Source: Margaritispora aquatica (taxonomy: Eukaryota; Ascomycota; Leotiomycetes; Helotiales; Discinellaceae). From it: a DNA stretch of 64,000 bases. The number at the start of each line of letters is the position of its first letter. Position 1 is the first letter of the stretch. This document shows positions 25,326-37,155 of this stretch, in pieces. A program made the position numbers and the translations under genes. The DNA is taken from the NCBI GenBank assembly GCA_007644065.1, contig VJWN01000007.1:2200167-2264166 (forward strand), in the 5' to 3' direction. Under the pieces are notes generated by a model. It did no database searches, was not told the DNA's origin, and was given only the letters and a program-made list of their open reading frames with translations.

Positions 25326-28300
25326 ATGGCTTGTAAGTATACGCCTTTCTCTGTTACTTTTTGTACCCTTATTATCCAGCATTTCCTCCAAGGCTGCTGC
25401 CCGTCTGCTTGCTCGAATACCCTTTTGTACATCACCATGTATCTTAACTATATCGGTTCCGGAAACAAATACACAGGATTCTGTCATCATGTTCTGGAGG
25501 ATATTGGACGCGTCGACAATTCACAAGTATTTGTGTGCTTGTCAGCACATTGTTCTATCCACAATTGCTCAGTGGTCATTGTCAGCCCTATCACCAAGAT
25601 ACATTCGATCACTTCGAAATGCGCCGGAGGCAATCATATCATTGTCTTGGGATACCGTTCTGTCGCTGTGGCAGATTCAAGCTCGCCTGTTTCTTCTCGT
25701 TGTGGGCATGTAGTCATTGAGAATTTGCGTCATGGAAATTTTTGGAAGCTTTCTCATACCAGATACTAACTTCGTCGTCTCCAGCCCCTCTATCGCGAGA
25801 GTCGACGATGACAACAGCTCTACCTCATGCCAATGGGTCCTCTTCTCCCTTGCAAAAGTCCGCCCTCACAAATGAAGATGCCCCTTACGACAGCGAATCA
25901 GACCTCTCCGAAGTAGCCATACTTGTCGACCGACCCTCACCGGCGTCTTCAGCAAATAACCCATCTGAGTTTGGAGGTCAAGACTCAGATGAGTCCGATG
26001 CTTCCGCTGAGGAAGCCCATGAGCCATCTGATGCGGACTTTGACATGGAGGACAGCCCAGCCGCTGGAGCCTCGAATGTAGGCAGAGAAGATCGTTCTAC
26101 ATCTACTGAATCCCATCGTCCTGCAAAACGGAAGGTTGGCGTCGAGGACGACGAGCATATACAGGCAAACCCAGAGTTATATGGTCTGCGGAGAAGTGTA
26201 CGTGTCATCAACACTCGTGGAAGCTTTTAAACTGACGTGTTTCTTGTAGGGCCGTCCCGTTCAACACAAAACCATCGTAGGTCAACGTCGCTGCTACTGG
26301 CACAAGACATATTCTTGAGATATATATTGACTATTGCAGATTGAGTCTGACGACGATGATAACAATAATGATTCTGATTCCGATGTCGTTCAAACCCATC
26401 GGACCAAACGGAGGAAACAGGAAATATCACAACCATGTATTTGCTGGCCACCAAGCTCACTGTCGCAGATAGCTAACATATATTTTAGCCTCGAAAAGGG
26501 ATACCCCAATTGTTCGATCTGATTCCGACTCGGACAATAGCGATAATTATGGTGGTGCGAGAGCACGTAACACTACAAAGAAAAATCGTCGCCGCCAGGC
26601 TGAGTCGAGCACCCCTATATACCAAGAGAAGCGATGGAATAGTCGAAGAGCAGCCCAAGTCACCGCAGGAGCCTACCAAGAAAGTGAAGGGGACTTTGAA
26701 GACGAATCTGAAATTACAACTCCAAATAATTGGGCTGAGGATGTAGAAGATACTACTCCTTACATTGATGTCGTCTTGAAGCATAGACTGAAGGAAGGAA
26801 AAGATAAACTTAGTCCTGATCTCGGTCGCGATGACTTTGAGTATTTCATCAAGTGGCAGGGCAAGTCTCACTATCATGCAACCTGGGAAACCACAACATC
26901 CTTAACCGCTGTGCGAGGATTTCGCCGACTCGAAAATTACTATCGAAAGATTGTTACTGAAGACATGTACATGGCCCACACCGATGATGTGCCACCAGAA
27001 GAGAAGGAGAAGTGGATGCTGGACCGTGAAAGAGATTCAGACGCGCTTCTTGATTACACAAAGGTTGAGCGAGTCATAGGTACTCAAGATGGCGAAGATG
27101 AAACAGAATACTTCGTGAAGTGGAAGGGACTCTATTACGAATCTTGTACCTGGGAGACAGCTTCGTTAGTGAGCGAGATTGCTCAAGAGGCCATTGACCG
27201 ATTCTTAGACAGAGCCTCGAAGTCTCTATCGTCGGATGCGCGGGAAACCAATCCAAATACTCGTGGTCCTCATGTCCCCATTCGCGAGCAACCTCCCTAT
27301 ATCAAGAACGGTCAGCTTCGAGAATTCCAGATCACTGGCCTCAATTTCCTGGCCTACAACTGGACAAAGAACAAGAATGTCATTCTTGCTGATGAAATGG
27401 GACTGGGTAAAACAGTCCAAACTGTTTCTTTCGTCAATTGGCTCCGTCACGATCGACGTCAGGAGGGCCCTTTTCTAGTGGTTGTTCCCTTGACGACTAT
27501 TCCAGCATGGGGTGACACGTTTGACCATTGGGCTCCAGATGTCAATTACGTTGTTTACAATGGCAAGGAGGCCTCTCGTAAAATCATCCGCGATTATGAG
27601 CTGCTTGTTGATGGCAATGCTAAGAAGCCTAGATTCAATGTTCTTCTCACATCATATGAGTACATTCTCGCGGATGCAACTTTCTTGTCTTTGATCAAAT
27701 GGCAGTTCATGGCAGTCGACGAAGCTCATCGTCTCAAGAACAGAGAGTCGCAGCTGTATCAGAAACTGCTTGACTTTAAAGCTCCAAGCCGTTTACTCAT
27801 AACCGGAACACCAGTACAGAATACGCTTGGGGAGCTGTCTGCGCTGATGGACTTTCTTATGCCTGGTGAGCTAGACATAGAAGAAGATCTTGACTTGACC
27901 GACGAAGCTGCCGGTGAAAAGATTGCCGCTCTCACCAATAAGATTCAACCTTACATATTGAGACGTACCAAACAGAAAGTTGAGAATGACTTGCCACCCA
28001 AAACCGAGAAAATTATTCGAGTTGAGCTCTCCGACGTTCAGTTGGAGTACTATAAGAATATTCTCACAAGAAATTATGCTGCTCTCAACGAGGGATCCAA
28101 AGGTCAGAAACAGTCTTTACTTAACATTATGATGGAGCTTAAGAAGGCAAGCAATCATCCATATATGTTTCCCAATGCAGAGGAGAAAATACTCAAAGGG
28201 AGTGAAAGGCATGAGGATCAGCTGAAAGGCTTGATTGCGAGCAGTGGAAAGATGATGCTTCTTGACCAACTTCTCACAAAGTTGAAGAAAGACAACCATC

Positions 28301-30592
28301 GTGTCCTGATTTTCAGTCAGATGGTGAAGATGTTGGACATTCTTGGAGACTATTTACAGCTTCGAGGTCACCAATTCCAACGTCTTGATGGCACCATAGC
28401 TGCTGGTCCCCGCCGTATGGCAATCAACCACTTTAATGCAGAGGGTAGCAACGACTTCTGCTTTTTGTTATCCACTCGTGCTGGTGGTCTCGGTATCAAT
28501 CTTATGACAGCTGACACTGTCGTCATTTTCGACTCGGATTGGAATCCCCAAGCAGATTTGCAGGCTATGGCGCGTGCCCATAGAATTGGGCAGAAGAAGC
28601 CTGTCAGTATTTACAGATTGGTATCAAAGGAGACGGTAGAAGAGGAAGTTCTTGAGCGTGCCCGAAATAAACTCATGCTTGAATTTATCACAATTCAGCG
28701 AGGTGTTACCGACAAGGAAAAGAAAGAGCTCCGCGAGAAAGCTGTTAAGGCCGGTAAAATTGACGACCCTAGATCATCGGAAGATATTTCTAGAATCCTA
28801 AAGCGTCGTGGTCAAAAGATGTTCGAGCAATCTGGCAACCAGCGCAAGCTGGAGGAGCTCGACATTGACTCTGTACTGGAGAATGCCGAAGAACATCAAA
28901 CAGAAATTCCAGAAGGTATGGTTGCAGATGGTGGAGAGGACTTCCTCAGAAGTTTCGAATACACGGATGTCAAGGTCGAACTTGAATGGGACGATATTAT
29001 ACCAAAGGATGAGCTGGCTGGCATCAAGGCCGAGGAGGAAAAGCGTCTTCATGAAGAATATCTTGCCAGAGTCGTAGAAGAGAACGCACCTCGCAAAGCT
29101 ACTATGAAGAACACCGCTGAAGTTGAGAGGGAGCAACGTCTTGCCAAGAAGAGGGAGCGTGATCAGGCCAAACAGGATGAGTTGGAGGAGAGGAGAGAGG
29201 CACAGGCCAATCGTGCTGATCCAAAGCGCGAGCTGAACGAGAAAGAGGCACGCAACCTTTTTCGCGCATTTTTACGATACGGTTCCATCGATGAAAGACA
29301 AGATGAGCTCATCAAAGAGGCTCGTCTTGTTGGTCGTGATGTTGACATGCTCCGTGCCACTATCAAATCGATCATTGATGAAAGTGATCGTCGCTTGAAG
29401 GAGGACACAGCACGAATCGAAGCCATGGAACGTGAGTCGAACAAGCCTTTAACCAAGAAAGACAAGAAGGCTGTTCTCTTTGACTTCCTCGGGGTCAAAA
29501 GACTTAATGCTGAAACTGTTATCGAGCGGCCAGGCGAGATGATGATGTTGAAAGGCATTGTCAATGCTTTGCCAGACTTCAGGAATTACCGTGTACCAGA
29601 TGCTTCAAAGGCTGCCCACTATTCTTGTGAATGGGGCGCTCGAGAAGACGGAATGCTCCTCGTCGGTATCCACAGGCATGGTTATGGTGCTTGGGGACCT
29701 ATCAGGGACGATCCAGATCTGGGATTGAAGGAAAAGTTTTTTCTTGAGGAGCATCGTGTTGACAAGAAAGAAGAACGCAATAAGGGCGAGGAGAAGGTGG
29801 CTAAGGCGCCAGGTGCTGTTCATCTTGTTCGCAGAGCTGATTACCTTCTCTCTGTCCTGAAGGCTAAATACTCCGATAATCAGGCTGCAAAAAGGGCCGT
29901 TGAGAACCATCACAGGAATAACAAGAAGAATGAGCGTATCAATGGTCACCGAAGACCAGACAACAGAGGCTCATTCTCAGCTTCACCTGCACCACAAGCC
30001 AAGAAACATCGCTCCTTCGATAAAGACCGTTCCCACAACAATCAAGATCATGACTCCTCACGAGTCAATAAATCCTTCAGTTCCAGCTCTAAGCCTGATA
30101 TGAAGAGGAAGCACAGTGGTCCGGAAGAAGACAAGCATCATACCAAGCAACGAAAGTCGGACAGTGGTCATTCAAAGTCAAACAACAACCCAGACTCCAT
30201 GTTACGACTGATATTCAAGCCAATCAAAGATAGTCTGAGGCGCGTCAAAGAGGCAACGTCAGATCGAATAAAGTCGCGGAAAGAGCGTGCCAGTGTTATG
30301 AAGGCCGAGCTGGTAACCATTGGCGATTTCATTGCGACCTTGTCTAAGGACGAGGACGGTATTGCAACACAACTATGGTAATTTTCATCCAAATTGTATT
30401 AAGTTTCTATGTCTAACAATTTACAGGGACTATGTGGCTGGTTTCTGGCCTCTTGATCCCAAACCTCCATCGGCACAGTTGGAAAGTATGTATACGAAAA
30501 TTCTGAAATCACAAAGTGAGAATCCAGCCAGTCAGTCGGGGACGCCTACCACAAATGGTACGGCCATTCCAAATCCTGTCGCGAGAAGATGA
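25326..30592 (+). CDS. CHD1: Chromatin remodeling ATPase Chd1
   Basis: Chd1 is the ATPase that spaces nucleosomes behind RNA polymerase II. Exons: 25326-25332, 25785-26197, 26250-26276, 26340-26436, 26489-30377, 30427-30592, giving 1532 aa. The first exon codes only seven bases (Met-Ala and one base). Its 452-bp intron has a consensus GTAAGT donor and a perfect TACTAAC about 15 bases before the acceptor, so I prefer this start over the in-frame ATG at 25808. Domains in order: acidic/Ser-rich N-terminus; tandem chromodomains at about 290-420 (FEYFIKWQGKSHYHATWE, EYFVKWKGLYYESCTWE); SNF2 ATPase with DEMGLGKT at about 482 and DEAH at about 590; helicase C domain to about 900; SANT-SLIDE-like region; the Chd1 C-terminal helical domain at about 1417-1497. 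Confidence 0.95.
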
Positions 30593-31408
30593 GAGGTTTT
30601 GCCTTTGCACGGCCTCATTTTCTCAGCATCATTGTATCGGCGTTACAAGGGTCATTGGGAGCATCATGGAAGGGTGGCGTATTGCTAGCATATATTGGCG
30701 TAATCTTTCTGAAGGGTAGATGAGTAAATCATCCTACAATTGGAGTTTTGGCTTCTGCATTGGAGCAGATTTTTGGACTTCACAGCATGGCAAGAAGGGA
30801 TGTTCTGGTTCGTCTGGACCATAAAACGTTATAGCATCGAAAGTGGGTTGCACAAGCTAAAGTAGCTAAAAACAGTTCAGCTGCATTGATATAATTAATA
30901 TCACAATACATGGGATTTACAGAAGCATCTAATTCCTTTTACTGAATTAACTTCAAATACAGATTCTCCCTCCCACAACTCATGTTTGGAAACAGCCCAG
31001 TTTTTGCTCTGTAGACTCTGACTCCACTTGCCTATGATCAAGATTAGGGGTGTGCTATATGAAACTCTATATAAGCATATTTGACTTAAGAATTGAGCAA
31101 TTGGTGGAAATTTAAGTCATGCTACTTATCGCAGTCTGGACTCAAAGCTCGCATCGTTCTTCATGTGAAACCGGTAGGGTATATCCTCTTGATCTACTCA
31201 AGTAACTCCTTCTAGATGATACTTGGAGAGAAAATCGTCAGGGCAACATTACTTGATGGAATCAAGCATGGAGAAGGGGCCAGAGAACGAAGCTTGTGGA
31301 CTGAAATTGAAAGGAAGTTGTGCGTGAATTCCAAGGCTACAGTATTGTTTACATGTCTGTAAAGTGGTCTACGGCTTGCTTCACCCCGTCTGGGATGTTT
31401 TAAGACGT
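30593..31408. other. Convergent intergenic region
   Basis: The region lies between CHD1 and the 3' end of the disrupted amidoligase gene. I see no gene, repeat or inverted repeat of note. Confidence 0.55.
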
Positions 31409-32302
31409 CTATTGAACCTCACTGGCGAATAGGTCATGTATAAGTTTCTCAAGGGTTTGATGAGTGGTATGTATTAAGACTAAAAGACTAAAAAGGATAG
31501 ATGAAACTATAATCACTTCCAACCAAGAAAACAAGTAAGTTTCTCTCAGCCAGCTAAGGTAGGTATCTCTCGCTGCACAATAAGCCGTCCATTCTTCATA
31601 TAATTTTGACACGGCTTGAAAGAGATCTTCCTCTTCAAACCTGTTTCCGTTAGCCATTTCTTGTGCCAGACGCTCCGCAATGATCTCCGGATACTCAGCA
31701 GCCAATCTCACCATGCCAAGCTTGAGCAGGACTCTCTCGAGCGAATAGGTAAGAGCTGTATCGTTGATATGAGCTCGCAAAAAAGCCTCGAGCACATCTA
31801 GTGGTGTCACTTGAGCGAACTGGATGATGTGAATGCAAAAGCGAATCCATGCCTCGATATGAGTAGGGCTTAGCGTGGCGTGCTGCTGTCTGAACTCGAC
31901 GGTTGGCTTTCTGATCATAGACATTGGATCATCCTCGCTTATATCTTCAAGCTCGATATTGCCCAAATGGTAGGCCATTCTATAACCTCCAGGATTAGTC
32001 ATCCATATATCTCTGGTGGCATTGAGTGCTTTGATCTGCTTGATGTTCTTTGTGGCTAGGAGGTCTTCTAATCCTCTTTCGAGATTGATTCTGTTGTAGG
32101 TAGTCGATCTCGGAGTGCCATACTGTTTCGTCTCTGAGATAACCGCACACGGTTCCGCTCCTGTATGAGGGATAGTACGTGCCACTGGAGAGGCGGTAGG
32201 ACGGGATGATGGTTGAGATTTGAGGTTCGAAGGTCCAGAGAGTGGCGAAGAGAGCTTTTATTTCTGCGTGACTGAAGCCTTTCACTCCATTACCTACATG
32301 TA

Positions 32303-32331
32303 AGAGTGTGCGTCATTACTCTACGTACACC
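32303..32331 (+). repeat. Left terminal inverted repeat
   Basis: 29 bases that match the reverse complement of 33578-33606 exactly. Beyond them the match becomes imperfect. Confidence 0.93.
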
Positions 32332-32399
32332 CCTACAATTTTACTTATTTCCTAGCCACCTCATTTTTAAAAATCATCTCTGATAGAAAAACAGTGTAA

Positions 32400-33479
32400 T
32401 ATAATATAGAGAATTCGATTCTTTCGTCGCCTTTGGCGTATAACCACGGAGAAGAGTAGAAAACGCCTGATCGCGCAAAAATACGCGTTGCTCGTTCCGA
32501 AGGATTAAGCTATAGAGAAATCTCGAAGAAAACTAGTCTATTACGCTTATCAATTTAGTGTATTGTTAACGCGCCTTCGTTACGGCGTAGTCGAAAAGGA
32601 AAGATCTTCAAGCCTCTTCTTCTTAAAGATCAAGATATTAAGCGTATTTATCGTTTTGTATCGAAGTCGTGGACTAACAGAATCAAGCCGTGGAGCCGTA
32701 TTAAGTTAGAGCTTAGCCTTAACGCGTTAGTTAGTACTATTCAAAAAGCTATGAAACGCTAAGGTTATCGCCGTTGTGTAGCGTGTAGAAGACTATATAT
32801 CTCGAAGAAACAGGCAGAGAGACGACTCGTATTTACGCTTAAGTATCGATGGTAGGGTATAGCTAATTAGAAAAACGTCGTATAGAGTGATGAAGCTACT
32901 TTCGAAACTAGAAAACGAGGGAGAATCTACGTAACTCGGCGGCTATTAGAGAAGAATTGCCTCGATTGTATTTAATCTGTTTACTGTAGTGGTCGAGTTA
33001 GCGTAATGGTATAGGGTACAATTGGCTAGAACTAGAAGTCTGACTTAGTGTTTTTGGAGCGTGAACCTAGTAAGAGAGGTATTTGCTCTACGGTATATCT
33101 GAATCAGGTGCTAGAAGAGCACGTATTTCTATACTATAATTCTCTTTCCGAAGAAGAGCAATCACGTTTTATCTTTATAGAGGATAGCGCTAAGGTTTAC
33201 CTTGGAGCTGCTCGTTTGCTAAAGCTTAATAAGGGTATTAGAGGCTTCGAATAGCCTCCTTCTTCTCCTGATCTTAACCCTATTGAAAAGGTCTAGCGAT
33301 GGATAAAGAATGAGATTACAAAGCTTGATTTCCTACCAAAATTAAAGGGAGATATGAAGGAGGTATTACGAGAGTTATGGAGTGAGGTTAAGCCTAAGGA
33401 TTGGCGATATCTAACGGAAAGGATTACGTGTAAGCTAGAGGACGTTATCGAGTCGAAAGGAATAGCGACGATACATTAA
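32400..33479 (+). pseudogene. Tc1/mariner transposase with 12 in-frame stops
   Basis: A single frame can be read without any indel from at least 32457 to the TAA at 33477-33479. It contains an N-terminal helix-turn-helix like RVARSEGLSYREISKK, the first catalytic Asp in SDEATF, the second in IEDSAKVY, and SPDLNPIEKV with the final acidic residue. Stops lie at 32457, 32556, 32760, 32853, 32868, 32883, 32973, 33012, 33027, 33033, 33252 and 33294: ten TAG and two TAA. Several TAGs fall where the family has Trp, as before PPSSPDLNP and after NPIEKV. Each is one C-to-T change in a CpA context on one strand or the other, the RIP signature. The true start codon is not clear. Confidence 0.88.
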
Positions 33480-33577
33480 AAGTCTATAACTTTATAGAAT
33501 AATAGATAAGCTATAAAGGGAGATCGTTTTGAGCTTAATTGTATAAGAATTGGTGGTTTAATTGTGATTTTAGTATA

Positions 33578-33606
33578 GGTGTACGTAGAGTAATGACGCA
33601 CACTCT
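33578..33606 (-). repeat. Right terminal inverted repeat
   Basis: Exact reverse complement of the left terminal repeat over 29 bases. A TA follows directly outside. Confidence 0.93.
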
Positions 33607-34109
33607 TACGTGCAACCCAGAGCCTCCGTTTACGTTAATTTTGAAGTTTGAAGCGAGTGTCTCGACAATGATTCTTACCTCCCGCAATGCTTCCTCGCTG
33701 TACACGAACGCAGGAGAGTTGATCTCTATCGGTATCCAGGTGTAATCAGACATTTCCACGGGAGCTTTGATGTTAGAGTCCAAGCAGATTCCCCATGCAC
33801 GGGATCTTCGGGGCTTTTTTTAATGCTAGTAAACTCGACCATGATGCCGTGCGCATTGAGTACATTAGCGATATGCTCCCAGCAATTTCTCATGAAGGCC
33901 TCCCAACCTTCTTCTTGTTTTGGGAAATCCCTTGCTGACCAAGGTCCATTGAGGAGGTATACCTCTCGGCTGTCTTCTGTGAAAGGATCAGGTGTGCCTG
34001 TCATTAATGCGGCTATTGCGAGCTCTAGCTCAATTCCAAATGTTAAATCTGTATGAAGTGAGTTATCGTTTATGTTGAGGGGTATGTCGTTATATTGGTT
34101 GGAAGACAT

Positions 34110-35426
34110 GGTGTGTTTTGTAAACTTGGTTGGGGAGCTGTAGGTAATACGTACTCTCTTTACCTAGTTGATGATTGCGGATTTGTGTATGGAATAAATA
34201 AAGTTGAGTATATGATCAATAAGCTCATTTTTAATATGAGTGGAATTCTAGAGGAAATGGTCTGAGATTGTCGACCTTATACACGGTACAATAGCATTGT
34301 AAATGCGGATAAAGGATTTTGCCAAGAGAAAGGAGTTTTGCTGTGGTCGTTCTATTTTCGACAGATTCAACGTAATTTAATAGTAGCGCTTGGAATACTT
34401 CAAAGGTTTCTATCCATCTCAAAGCTATTATTGTATCTTGTTGTCAGCTTAACAAAAGCTCTTTGTTGGACTCTTTGGAACTCTTTACCAAGAGTTCTAA
34501 GTAGACACTTCTTGTTGTTGCACTTCAACTGTGTTTCTCACGTCTGAGAAGACAATGGTAATACTGTTTCTCAACAATCGGACCTGTCTGTCCATACTCT
34601 TAAAACTTGTAACTGATCAAAGGTTGTCGCTTAGCAAAATGAACGCTCGCTACCTTTGCCAGTACACGCTTTTTCATAAACTGATAATCACAACGCAAAA
34701 ACTGGGAAACATGTTCAACAAAGCACCATCACAATAAACATGGTAGGTAATAGGTACTGTGTGATCTCAAACACTCAGCACACTTCGCAATCTCCAATTG
34801 CCTAGGAACGCTCGTATCCGGCATGTGATTATAAGCAAATCGGTGCCCTGGGGGTCCGGAAGCACCGGCCGAGCTGACCGAGTTGATCGAGCTGACCATG
34901 CTGACCATGAATTCCAGGATAGGAAAATGGTAGTTGTACAGCTTACCAGATTTTGGCTATAATGTTACCTGGAGTGATACACTGTAGCACTTGACTGTAT
35001 GACAGATGATTGCCACCTCGTGAGACTTGCCATACGTACTTAGATACGTATGGAGACAGACGAGATCAGTGGATAAAGTAGAGAGAGCTCGAGTACCGGC
35101 GAGAAAACCCAAAGAAGGAAATAAAGAAGCGGGATATCACCTATTTGAGTTGCAAGTTGCGGGCATCTGAAGCTAAAACAACAAGGTTAAAGATGAAGCT
35201 CGGCATCTCTGGGAACTGGGAAGGCTGCCACAACAGTCCTTGTCTGCAGCATCGCACCCGGTAAAGCACTGTAGCGAATCCGAACGTCACCCAGACACAT
35301 ACTTTCAGTTCCTGCAGCACAAAGCGCTTTCTTATATGACAAGTATTTACATATTAACATCTGTTTACCTCGCATCCTTTTGAGTCTAGGACTAGGAATG
35401 TACCTGCTGCCAACTAGGACATAGCG
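34110..35426. other. 1.3-kb divergent intergenic region
   Basis: The region lies between the start of the disrupted amidoligase and that of the sphingosine kinase. No ORF in it is convincing. A short imperfect repeat of GAGCTGACC/ATGCTGACC units lies at 34871-34910. Confidence 0.55.
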
Positions 35427-37155
35427 ATGGCGAAGTATGAAGCAGGCTATCAATGTGCCACTCTGTATTGCTCACTAACAAATTCATAGCCAAACCATCG
35501 ACAATCCTTTCGTCGACCAAGACACATCCTTTGAAGCAGATTACACAGGCGGAAACTCCTTTGCGGTAGACTCAACATTGGCTGTGGGCAAAGATGCATC
35601 GTTGACCTTGGGAACGGACTCTCTAATTGTTCTTGATGAAGCTTTAGAGAAGCGGAATCATAGGAATTGCTGCGGCTTACTTCCTTCAGGTAGGGTCGAC
35701 AATTGCTAAAATATCTGCGCAAAATACTAACATAATATGCGCAGGAACTGCCAACACTCGAGCGATCCCATTCTACAATGTTCTTTGGGCAGAGTTAGCC
35801 AACTCGGTGCTTACAATTGAATATGCGGCGCCCACATCGAAGACGGTAGTACGAGCTGCCAGCTTAAAATACTCGGTCGATTACCAAATGGTGGAGAAAG
35901 CGAACATATGGATCTTCAAGCTGCTGGATCGAGCGTATGGGGAATCGCAACGTGGAAAACGTATAAAGGTTCTGGTCAACCCGCATGCTGGGAAAGGCAG
36001 CGCAGAAAAATGGTACACTCGGGATATCGAGCCGATATTGAGGGCAGCGCATTGCAGTATAGACATGGTCAAGACGAGGCACAGTGGCGAAGCTGTGGAG
36101 ATCTCCCAGAACCTGGATATCGACGCTTTTGATGTGGTTGCAGCTTGCTCTGGAGATGGTCTGCCTCATGAAGTGTTCAATGGACTTGGAAAACGTCCGG
36201 ATGCGAAGAAAGCGCTGGAGAAAATTGCAGTGGTCAACTTGCCATGTGGAAGTGGTAACGCAATGAGTTGCAATTTGAATGGAACGGATAGTCCAAGTTT
36301 AGCAACACTAGCTGTGATTAAAGGCATACCGACACCACTGGACCTGATATCCATCACACAAGGAGAGACACGAACTCTAAGCTTCCTGTCGCAAGCAGCT
36401 GGAATTGTGGCTGAGTCTGATCTGGCAACTGAGCATTTGAGGTGGATGGGTGGCCAGCGATTCACATACGGTTTCTTGATACGTCTTCTGAACCAAATGG
36501 TTTATCCATGTGATATTGCTGTCAAGGTAGCCATTGACGACAAGCCTGGAATCAGAGAACACTATAAGAGGGAACAGACAAACTTCGAGCCAGCTAGTGA
36601 ACGAAGAGGATATAAGCATCTCATCGACGACGATGCATCCGCAAGTAGTGGCACTGAAGAAACCCTACCACCGCTCCGATATGGCACAGTCAACGACAAA
36701 CTGCCAGAAGGATGGGAATTGGTTCCATACGACAAATTGGGCAACTTCTATTGTGGTAATGTAAGTCATGAACGCTCCCACTTACCTACCAAATTTAACA
36801 ATCTTAGATGGCATACATGGCAGCGGACGCAAATTTCTTCTCACCTGCTCTCCCAAATGATGGCTATATGGATCTCGTATGCATCAATGGCGACATTAGT
36901 CGTCTCACAGCTATGAAAATGATGTTGGCCGTCGAAAATGGAAACTTTTTTGACATGCCCGGAGTCTGGTATCGCAAAGTTCTCGGTTACCGAATCATCC
37001 CCAAGAACCAGAAAGATGGCTACATCAGCATTGATGGCGAGCGTGTACCATTCGCACCATTCCAAGCCGAGGTTCACAAAGGCTTGGGCACTGTTCTCTC
37101 AAAGACGGGTCATATGTACGAAGCTCCAGGACCAGGACACACGGCGAGGTTCTGA
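35427..37155 (+). CDS. LCB4: Sphingosine (long-chain base) kinase, Lcb4-like
   Basis: The enzyme phosphorylates long-chain sphingoid bases with ATP, producing signals linked to ceramide turnover and stress. Exons are 35427-35434, 35490-35689, 35745-36760 and 36808-37155, giving 523 aa. The first coding exon has only eight bases (Met-Ala and two bases). Splicing it to 35490 is required because the second exon has an upstream in-frame stop, and the intron has GTATGA and a CTAAC branch site. The diacylglycerol/sphingosine kinase catalytic domain starts near residue 115: IKVLVNPHAGKGSAEKWY, then the nucleotide loop and catalytic motif SGDGLPHEVFNGL, then PCGSGNAMS. The C-terminal part includes MAADANFFSPALPNDGYMD and DGERVPFAPFQ, typical of this family. 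No transmembrane segment is visible. Confidence 0.92.

Larger units (their letters stand above)
32303..33606 (+). mobile_element. Tc1/mariner-type DNA transposon, RIP-inactivated
   Basis: The element is 1304 bp, bounded by terminal inverted repeats that are identical for their first 29 bases, each starting AGAGTGTGCG. It is flanked by TA on both sides (32301-32302 and 33607-33608), the target duplication typical of the superfamily. Inside is one degraded transposase frame. It sits inside an amidoligase gene. No second copy lies in the window. The inside is rich in TA dinucleotides. Confidence 0.93.
31409..34109 (-). pseudogene. Amidoligase-family gene, disrupted by a transposon and two frameshifts
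   Basis: The fragments belong to the putative amidoligase family (Pfam Amidoligase_2 type), enzymes with the glutamine synthetase/gamma-glutamylcysteine ligase fold thought to form amide bonds; substrates of fungal members are unknown. Reading from 34109: FGIELELAIA opens the domain, then a frameshift at an A7 run (33816-33822). The shifted frame gives AWGICLDSN, IEINSPAFVYSEEALREV and GGSGLHV. There the mariner element 32303-33606 interrupts. Beyond it come HVGNGVKGFSHAEIKALF and TLWTFEPQI. A second shift follows near 32190-32240. The last frame holds VEFRQQHATLSPTHIEAWI, a conserved block of the family, and ends at 31409 after a hydrophobic stretch. Joining the element's flanks with one TA removed restores the frame exactly. 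With three lesions it is almost certainly non-functional, unless the indels are sequencing errors. Confidence 0.85.

Noticed and set aside
33048..33254. 68-codon frame as an intact small gene
   Set aside because: It is a fragment of the transposase between two RIP-made stops, not an independent gene.
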